Source: Lachnospiraceae bacterium (lineage in GTDB: Bacteria > Bacillota > Clostridia > Lachnospirales > Lachnospiraceae). From it: 5,318 nucleotides of DNA. Both the position numbers and the translations under genes were made by a program. Positions 1-3,859 of this stretch are shown piece after piece. Location of the stretch: assembly GCA_900754855.1 (NCBI GenBank), contig CAAEEI010000030.1, positions 1 through 5,318 on the forward strand, read 5' to 3'. Within the stretch, counting starts at the first letter, position 1; the number at the start of each line of letters is the position of its first letter. The notes beneath the pieces are model-generated. The model saw only the letters and a list, made by a program, of their open reading frames with translations. It was not told the DNA's origin and made no database searches.

Positions 1-1
1 C

Positions 2-715
2 AGCCATCCGCAGATATACATCAGCGATCTGTGCGCCGTTTGCTGCGCAGATAAAAAAACAGAAAAAAAAGTCAGTCATATTCCCGTACACCGGTTTAAA
101 CAAGAAGAGGACGGACGGATTTTTGTGTCAGTTCTCTATCTGGTGGACTGCATTACCAGAGTGATTCCGGGAGCGGAAGTCAGGAATATGGGAGAGCAGG
201 ATGTGGCGGTGTATTATAAAAATCCACAGAAGAAGCAGGAGAAAATGTGGATACAGAAAGGAAAAATTCTTTTTATTGTGATTACCTGTTTCCTCGGCAT
301 GGGGGTATCGATTATGGGATATAACAATGACGTGGATATGGCCAAAGTCTTTTCCCAGTTATATGAAACTTTTACCGGAACAAAACCGGCCGGCCCCACC
401 TTCATGGAACTTTTTTATTCCCTTGGTCTGACTTTCGGCGTCTTTTTATTCTTTAACCATGTTCCCGGACGTAAACCGGAAAATGAACTGACCCCGGTAC
501 AGGTGCAGATGCGGATTTATGAGCAGGATGTCAATCGCGCCTTCTTTATCGGCGCGTCCAGAAAAGGCAAAGAATATGAAGCAGGGAATATTCCAGAGCC
601 TGAACCGGAAAATCATGTGCCGCAAAAGAACGGGAAGCGTTTAAAAACTGGCGCAGCCGACGATGCAGAGAAAAAGGAAAAAGAATCCGGGGAAAAGAAA
701 GGAGACAGGGAATAG
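2..715 (+). CDS. spoVAA: Stage V sporulation protein AA (5'-partial)
   Basis: SpoVAA belongs to the forespore inner-membrane SpoVA system that moves Ca-dipicolinate into the forespore and out at germination; its exact role is not known. The frame is open from base 2 to the TAG at 713-715, giving 237 residues, and the true start lies upstream of the window. The ATG/GTG-type starts near 125 would remove a conserved soluble N-terminal part (HPQIYISDLC near the edge, then IFVSVLYLVDCI), so they were not used. After this domain come two hydrophobic segments, about 266-322 (ILFIVITCFLGMG) and 401-463 (FYSLGLTFGVFLFFNHV), separated by a short loop with the family-like YETFTGTKPAG. The C-terminus (about 590-712) is a Lys/Glu-rich charged tail that looks longer than in the Bacillus protein, as I recall it. 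spoVAB starts 2 nt downstream, so the two are one operon. Family assignment is firm from the motif order and from the neighbours. Confidence 0.9.
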   Translation, partial: SHPQIYISDLCAVCCADKKTEKKVSHIPVHRFKQEEDGRIFVSVLYLVDCITRVIPGAEVRNMGEQDVAVYYKNPQKKQEKMWIQKGKILFIVITCFLGMGVSIMGYNNDVDMAKVFSQLYETFTGTKPAGPTFMELFYSLGLTFGVFLFFNHVPGRKPENELTPVQVQMRIYEQDVNRAFFIGASRKGKEYEAGNIPEPEPENHVPQKNGKRLKTGAADDAEKKEKESGEKKGDRE

Positions 716-716
716 C

Positions 717-1148
717 ATGCTTATGGATATTTTACTGGTTTTTATCGCTGTTTCGGCAGGCTTTGCCACGGCGGGGGGATTTATTGCCTTCATCACTCTG
801 ATTGGTGTTGTGCCCCGTCTGGCTTCCCTGTCAAAAACCGCGTCCCGTATCCCTCTTTATGAAAGCAGTCTGGCGCTGGGACTGATTGCGATGAACCTCA
901 TCTCCCTTTATCCTGTGGATCTTTCGTGGCTGCCCCGGTTCCTGTCGGCATTTTTTCTAAGTACGGGCGGACTGTTTACCGGCATCTTTGTTGGCTGTCT
1001 TGCCGGGGCCCTCGCCGAGGTCATTAACATTGTCCCCATTCTGGCACAAAGAACCCATCTGCGAAAAGGGATTCCCTATTTCATCCAGGCTGCCGCCGTG
1101 GGAAAATGCGTAGGGAGTTTCATTCAGTTTTATCTGTTTTCTTCCTGA
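717..1148 (+). CDS. spoVAB: Stage V sporulation protein AB
   Basis: SpoVAB is a small integral membrane protein of the SpoVA DPA-transport system in the forespore inner membrane. The product is 143 residues, close to the usual family size, with about four hydrophobic segments (residues 5-32, 50-66, 75-99 and 119-141). The conserved family stretches are visible: GGFIAFITLIGVVPRL (20-35), then GIFVGCLAGALAEVINIVPI (89-108) and a C-terminal GKCVGSFIQF. I chose ATG 717 because AAAGGAG ends at 704, 12 nt upstream, and because the reading upstream of it is only the lysine-rich tail of spoVAA in another frame. An in-frame ATG at 723 is possible but its spacing is worse. The start lies 2 nt after the spoVAA stop, which suggests translational coupling. 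A 94-nt gap follows before spoVAC. Confidence 0.92.
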   Translation: MLMDILLVFIAVSAGFATAGGFIAFITLIGVVPRLASLSKTASRIPLYESSLALGLIAMNLISLYPVDLSWLPRFLSAFFLSTGGLFTGIFVGCLAGALAEVINIVPILAQRTHLRKGIPYFIQAAAVGKCVGSFIQFYLFSS

Positions 1149-1242
1149 GGATATAATTTAAAATGTTTTCCGGGAATAGGAATATCTTTAAGGAGAGATA
1201 ATAAGGAAAAAGAAAAGGCAGGACTGCCGGAAAGAAGGAAAA
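1149..1242 (+). other. spoVAB-spoVAC intergenic gap with unused-looking SD
   Basis: This 94-nt spacer is A/T-rich. It contains a TATAAT hexamer at 1152-1157, but only a weak upstream TTTATC (1129-1134) at 17-bp spacing, so a promoter here is doubtful. A strong AAGGAG occurs at 1190-1195, about 47 nt before the spoVAC ATG. The codon at proper distance from it is ATA (1201), in frame with spoVAC. No terminator-like hairpin is apparent, so read-through from spoVAB to spoVAC is expected. Confidence 0.4.
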
Positions 1243-1710
1243 ATGAAAAAAGAACCAACGAAACAGGAATATGCCGACCGTGTTAAACGGCTTACCCCAA
1301 AATTCAGTTCATGGACAAACTGCTGGCATGCCTTTGTGTCCGGGGGTGCGATTTGTCTTCTGGGAGAAGGCATTCATCAGTTTACCGTGAAACAACTGGG
1401 GTTCAGTCAGGAAAATGCTTTGATTACCGTCAGTGTTGTGCTGGTGCTTATGAGTGTGTTGCTTACGGGGCTTCAGTGGTTTGCCCCTATGGCCAAATGG
1501 TGTGGAGCGGGAACTTTAGTACCGATTACCGGATTTGCAAATTCCGTTGCCTCCCCGGCCATTGAGTACAGAACGGAGGGGCAGGTTTTCGGGATTGGCG
1601 TTAAAATCTTTACTATTGCCGGGCCGGTGATCCTTTATGGAATCCTTTCAAGCTGGCTGGTGGGACTGATCTACTGGCTGGGTATACAGACAGGCGTGGT
1701 TGTTCCCTGA
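1243..1710 (+). CDS. spoVAC: Stage V sporulation protein AC
   Basis: SpoVAC is a channel-forming subunit of the SpoVA complex; in Bacillus it has mechanosensitive channel activity and works with SpoVAE and the DPA-binding SpoVAD. The product is 155 residues, the normal family length. It has a hydrophilic N-terminus (1-25, with YADRVKRLTPK), hydrophobic segments at about 28-47, 58-79 and 118-145, and the family hallmark at 88-113 (GAGTLVPITGFANS, then ASPAIEYRTEG). ATG 1243 gives the expected N-terminus and has AAGAAGG at 1232-1238, 4 nt away, which is tight. A better AAGGAG sits at 1190-1195 with no ATG/GTG/TTG at proper spacing. spoVAD and spoVAE, normally next, are absent downstream; only regulatory signals for an unrelated gene follow. 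Confidence 0.94.
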   Translation: MKKEPTKQEYADRVKRLTPKFSSWTNCWHAFVSGGAICLLGEGIHQFTVKQLGFSQENALITVSVVLVLMSVLLTGLQWFAPMAKWCGAGTLVPITGFANSVASPAIEYRTEGQVFGIGVKIFTIAGPVILYGILSSWLVGLIYWLGIQTGVVVP

Positions 1711-1739
1711 TGGACGGCCGATTTTTTAGCGTCATTCTC

Positions 1740-1767
1740 TTGACAGCGCTTCTTTTTGTGATAAACT
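1740..1767 (+). promoter_or_regulatory. Predicted vegetative promoter of the ABC-F gene
   Basis: A perfect -35 TTGACA (1740-1745) is followed after 16 bp by TAAACT (1762-1767), preceded by TG at 1759-1760 as in an extended -10. It lies 30 nt after the spoVAC stop and points toward the ABC-F gene. Transcription would begin near 1774 and give a leader of about 125 nt. The stretch TAAACTAA across the -10 is identical to the core of the two feo operators downstream. The promoter is predicted from sequence only. Confidence 0.65.
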
Positions 1768-1781
1768 AAGATTGTTAAAAG

Positions 1782-1808
1782 AAAGGGCGCTTTCTGCCCT
1801 TTTATTTT
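1782..1808 (+). terminator. Weaker hairpin with T-rich tail (spoVA end or leader element)
   Basis: AAAGGGC (1782-1788) pairs with GCCCTTT (1796-1802) around a 7-nt loop and is followed by TTTTATTTT. It could end spoVA transcription or act as the first hairpin of the ABC-F leader. An exclusive alternative exists: AGAAAG (1780-1785) with CTTTCT (1790-1795), loop GGCG. The stem is short, so its strength as a terminator is uncertain. Confidence 0.45.
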
Positions 1809-1824
1809 CAGATGTAGTGATGTG

Positions 1825-1857
1825 AGGCTTTTTTGCGTATGCAAAAAAGCCTTTTTG
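1825..1857 (+). terminator. Strong intrinsic terminator in the ABC-F leader (probable attenuator)
   Basis: A perfect 12-bp inverted repeat (1825-1836 with 1841-1852, from AGGC to GCCT) has a 4-nt loop GTAT and a T-run at 1852-1856. It lies downstream of the promoter at 1740-1767 and 43 nt before the ABC-F start codon, so it would abort ABC-F transcripts unless bypassed. It may also serve as the final spoVA terminator. ABC-F resistance genes such as vmlR and lmo0919 are known to be controlled by such premature terminators; applying that here is inference. Confidence 0.8.
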
Positions 1858-1882
1858 TATTGCAGAAAAAGTTTATAGAAAT

Positions 1883-1890
1883 AAAGGGGG
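1883..1890 (+). promoter_or_regulatory. Ribosome binding site of the ABC-F gene
   Basis: AAAGGGGG lies 9 nt before ATG 1900 and supports that start over the upstream in-frame TTG at 1894, which would be only 3 nt away. Confidence 0.75.
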
Positions 1891-1899
1891 TATTTGATT

Positions 1900-3366
1900 A
1901 TGTCAATGATTCGTGTGGAAAACCTCACATTTTCTTATCCGTCCAGTGCGGATGCTATATTTAATGAAGTAAGTTTTCAGATTGATACGGACTGGAAACT
2001 GGGATTTATTGGAGGAAATGGAAGAGGGAAGACAACATTTATGCATCTGCTTCTGGGAAAGTATGAATATAAGGGGAAAATCATCAGCGCTGTTCCTTTC
2101 GATTACTTTCCTTTTGAAATTTCGGATCCAACACAGACAACGGGGCGGATTCTGTCCCGGATCTGTCCTGAGGCGCAGGAGTGGGAACTGATCAGAGAGT
2201 TGTCGTACTTAAAGGTCAGAGACGATGTTTTATGGCGTTCTTTTGCGTCCCTGTCTAAGGGTGAACAGACGAAAGTTTTACTGGCCGCTCTGTTTTTAAA
2301 AGAAGAACATTTTTTGCTCATTGATGAGCCGACCAATCATCTGGACGAGACAGCGCGCCGACAGATTGCGGAATATCTGAAAAAGAAAAAAGGATTTATT
2401 CTTGTATCTCATGATCGTAATCTTTTGGATGTCTGTGTGGATCATATTTTGTCTTTAAATAAGACCAATATTGAAGTGCAAAAAGGTAATTTTTCCACAA
2501 GGATGGAAAATTTTGAGCGGCAGCAGCGGTTGGAAATGCAGCAGAATGAGCGGTTGAAGAAGGAGATTGTCCGGATGAAAGGTTCCGCAAGGCAGGCGGA
2601 AGGATGGTCTCATAAGGTAGAGGCTTCCAAAAGAGGCGCTGCCGATAAAGGCTATGTGGGACACAAGGCAGCCAAAATGATGAAAAAGTCCAAGAATATT
2701 GAGGCAAGACGGGAAAAAGCCGTTAAGGAAAAAGCAAAATTATTAAAAAATGTGAAATCCGTATCGAACCTGAAAATCGCGCCGGCAGTTTATCACAGCA
2801 ATACCCTTGTTTCCTTTTCTGATGTTGCGGTATTCTATGACGAATGTGCCGTATGCCAGAATGTGACCTTCGATGTCTGCCGTGGGGATCGCGTAATGCT
2901 CCAGGGGAAAAATGGAAGCGGGAAAAGTAGTTTGCTGAAATTGATTATGAAAAACAGCATAGAACATACGGGGACGATTGTAAGGGGGTCGGGTCTGGTG
3001 ATTTCTTATGTTCCCCAGGATACTTCCGGTCTGCAGGGGACATTGGCGGAATATGCACAACTCCATGCTTTGGACGAGAGTCTGTTTAAAACAATTCTGA
3101 GAAAAATGGATGTGGAACGTGTGCAATTTGAAAAAAATATGGAGGATTTTTCAGCCGGACAAAAGAAAAAAGTTCTGCTTGCGGCAAGTCTTTGTCAACC
3201 GGCACATCTGTATGTGTGGGATGAACCATTAAATTACATTGATGTATATTCCCGTATGCAGATTGAACAACTGCTTTTGCAATATGCCCCGACGATGATT
3301 TTTGTTGAACACGACAGCAGATTTGCAGAAAAAATTGCAACGAAAACAGTTCTGATTTCTTCCTGA
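1900..3366 (+). CDS. ABC-F ribosomal protection ATPase, Lsa/Vga-like
   Basis: This is a soluble, duplicated ABC ATPase with no membrane domain. Its family binds the ribosomal E site and dislodges peptidyl-transferase-centre antibiotics (lincosamides, pleuromutilins, streptogramin A). The product is 488 residues. Domain 1 has Walker A GGNGRGKTT (38-46), signature LSKGE (118-122), Walker B IDEPTNHLD (141-149, catalytic E143) and switch H171. A basic helical linker, the antibiotic-resistance domain, covers about 200-300, with its tip near 240-260. Domain 2 has Walker A GKNGSGKSS (336-344), signature FSAGQ (417-421), WDEPLNYID (440-448, E442) and H471. WDEPLNY and the WKLGFIGGNGRGKTT context resemble Lsa(A) as I recall it, although the linker seems shorter. 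ATG 1900 was chosen over TTG 1894 because AAAGGGGG at 1883-1890 is 9 nt away. The gene looks intact and is transcribed alone behind an attenuator-like leader. The subfamily is fairly sure; the drug spectrum is inferred. Confidence 0.93.
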   Translation: MSMIRVENLTFSYPSSADAIFNEVSFQIDTDWKLGFIGGNGRGKTTFMHLLLGKYEYKGKIISAVPFDYFPFEISDPTQTTGRILSRICPEAQEWELIRELSYLKVRDDVLWRSFASLSKGEQTKVLLAALFLKEEHFLLIDEPTNHLDETARRQIAEYLKKKKGFILVSHDRNLLDVCVDHILSLNKTNIEVQKGNFSTRMENFERQQRLEMQQNERLKKEIVRMKGSARQAEGWSHKVEASKRGAADKGYVGHKAAKMMKKSKNIEARREKAVKEKAKLLKNVKSVSNLKIAPAVYHSNTLVSFSDVAVFYDECAVCQNVTFDVCRGDRVMLQGKNGSGKSSLLKLIMKNSIEHTGTIVRGSGLVISYVPQDTSGLQGTLAEYAQLHALDESLFKTILRKMDVERVQFEKNMEDFSAGQKKKVLLAASLCQPAHLYVWDEPLNYIDVYSRMQIEQLLLQYAPTMIFVEHDSRFAEKIATKTVLISS

Positions 3367-3399
3367 TTTTTTCGACAGTAAAAGTTTATGCATAAAACC

Positions 3400-3428
3400 T
3401 TGACAAAGAAAAGTGATTAGTGTAAACT
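3400..3428 (+). promoter_or_regulatory. Predicted feoA promoter
   Basis: TTGACA (3400-3405) and TAAACT (3423-3428) are separated by 17 bp, the optimal spacing. The -10 lies inside the palindromic operator at 3417-3430, so a bound repressor would block RNA polymerase. Transcription would start near 3435, leaving a leader of about 120 nt before feoA. Confidence 0.7.
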
Positions 3429-3439
3429 AACTAAAGTAA
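3417..3439 (+). promoter_or_regulatory. DtxR/IdeR-like operator, copy 1 (feoA)
   Basis: TTAGTGTAAACTAA (3417-3430) is a 14-bp palindrome with one mismatched pair and is followed, after 4 nt, by AGTAA (3435-3439). The same arrangement recurs before feoB at 3817-3839. TTAG...CTAA half-sites are typical of DtxR/IdeR-family iron regulators, which repress iron uptake genes when Fe(II) is plentiful. The regulator itself is not in the window, so the family assignment is inference. Confidence 0.65.
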
Positions 3440-3448
3440 ACGATAAAA

Positions 3449-3541
3449 AACCTTTGGTAGAATGTTTTAACTGAGAGCGACGCGGATTTTGTTGAGCATA
3501 ACAAAGGGTATCCGTTTGTTCTAAAAGAAAAAGAGAAGGAG
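3449..3541 (+). promoter_or_regulatory. Structured feoA 5' leader with alternative hairpins
   Basis: The leader can fold in exclusive ways. AACAAA (3500-3505) can pair with TTTGTT upstream (3488-3493), with CGGAT (3483-3487) and ATCCG (3510-3514) extending the stem. It can instead pair with TTTGTT downstream (3515-3520), closing over GG/CC. CAAAGG (3502-3507) can also pair with CCTTTG (3451-3456). No T-run follows, so it is not an intrinsic terminator. The ribosome binding site AAGGAG is at 3536-3541. I do not recognise it as a known riboswitch class. Confidence 0.4.
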
Positions 3542-3553
3542 CGTGTCGGAAAG

Positions 3554-3766
3554 ATGAAATTATCAGAAGCTAGAGAAGGACAGGAATATATTGTAAAAGA
3601 TATTGTGACAGAGGATGAGGAATTAGACGCGTTCTTATTTTCTTTGGGCTGTTACACAGGAGAACCGGTCACCGTGGTTTCTCATCGTAAAGGAGGATGC
3701 GTGGTGTCCATTAAAGATGCCAGATATAATATGGATGCTGATTTGGCGCAGGCCATTTCAATATAA
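3554..3766 (+). CDS. feoA: FeoA-family ferrous iron transport accessory protein
   Basis: FeoA is a small cytoplasmic SH3-like protein that assists the FeoB Fe(II) transporter. The product is 70 residues, close to the usual 70-85. It shows the typical layout: an N-terminal KLSEAREGQEYIVKDI strand, a short helix with LDAFLFSLGCYTGEPVTVV (the LG-x(3)-G-x(2)-V core of the fold), and a C-terminal VVSIKDARYNMDADLAQAISI, matching the usual end where an aligned small residue precedes hydrophobic strands. ATG 3554 is 12 nt after AAGGAG (3536-3541), a long but workable spacing; no other in-frame start fits better. It is followed by its own terminator (3780-3805), so it appears to be a separate transcript from feoB, with its own operator-controlled promoter. 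Confidence 0.9.
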   Translation: MKLSEAREGQEYIVKDIVTEDEELDAFLFSLGCYTGEPVTVVSHRKGGCVVSIKDARYNMDADLAQAISI

Positions 3767-3779
3767 AGCAGCGAAAAGG

Positions 3780-3805
3780 ATAGTGATGAAAATCACTATT
3801 TTTTT
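3780..3805 (+). terminator. Intrinsic terminator between feoA and feoB
   Basis: ATAGTGAT (3780-3787) pairs perfectly with ATCACTAT (3792-3799) around a GAAA tetraloop, a stable GNRA type, and is followed by T3799-3805. It begins 13 nt after the feoA stop. The stem is A/T-rich, so some read-through into feoB is possible. Confidence 0.82.
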
Positions 3806-3816
3806 CCGGAAACAAG

Positions 3817-3839
3817 TTAGTCTAAACTAATCACAGTAA
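3817..3839 (+). promoter_or_regulatory. feoB: DtxR/IdeR-like operator, copy 2, and likely feoB promoter -10
   Basis: TTAGTCTAAACTAA (3817-3830) is a near-perfect palindrome followed, after 4 nt, by AGTAA (3835-3839), the same layout as at 3417-3439 (19 of 23 positions identical). TAAACT at 3823-3828 can serve as the -10. At 17-bp spacing the -35 position falls on the T-run of the preceding terminator (3800-3805) and is poor, so a promoter here would be weak or need help. The site lies 30 nt before the feoB ATG. Confidence 0.65.
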
Positions 3840-3843
3840 GGAA

Positions 3844-3849
3844 AAGGAG
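3844..3849 (+). promoter_or_regulatory. Ribosome binding site of feoB
   Basis: AAGGAG is 10 nt before ATG 3860. A nearer ATG at 3852 is only 2 nt away and reads M-R-L-stop, so 3860 is the real start. Confidence 0.8.
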
Positions 3850-3859
3850 ACATGAGGTT

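Noticed and set aside
1129..1157. Possible promoter before spoVAC (TTTATC / TATAAT)
   Set aside because: The -35 is weak and the -10 is not of the forespore sigma-G type (CATnnTA) expected for spoVA; spoVAC is most simply read from the operon promoter upstream of the window.
1745..1791. Dyad between AGCGCTTCTTTT (1745-1756) and AAAAGAA...GCGCT (1777-1791)
   Set aside because: The left arm lies upstream of the predicted ABC-F transcript start, so it could form only in spoVA read-through RNA; there is a 3-nt bulge, and the hairpins at 1782-1857 explain termination better.
1839..1962. Out-of-frame ORF starting at the ATG in the terminator loop and overlapping the ABC-F start
   Set aside because: It has no ribosome binding site, starts inside a perfect hairpin, and its product resembles nothing recognisable.
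3328..3373. GAAAAAAT/ATTTTTTC pairing around the ABC-F stop as a terminator
   Set aside because: The stem is entirely A/U except one pair and has a large loop; not a credible intrinsic terminator. No clear ABC-F terminator was found before the feoA promoter.
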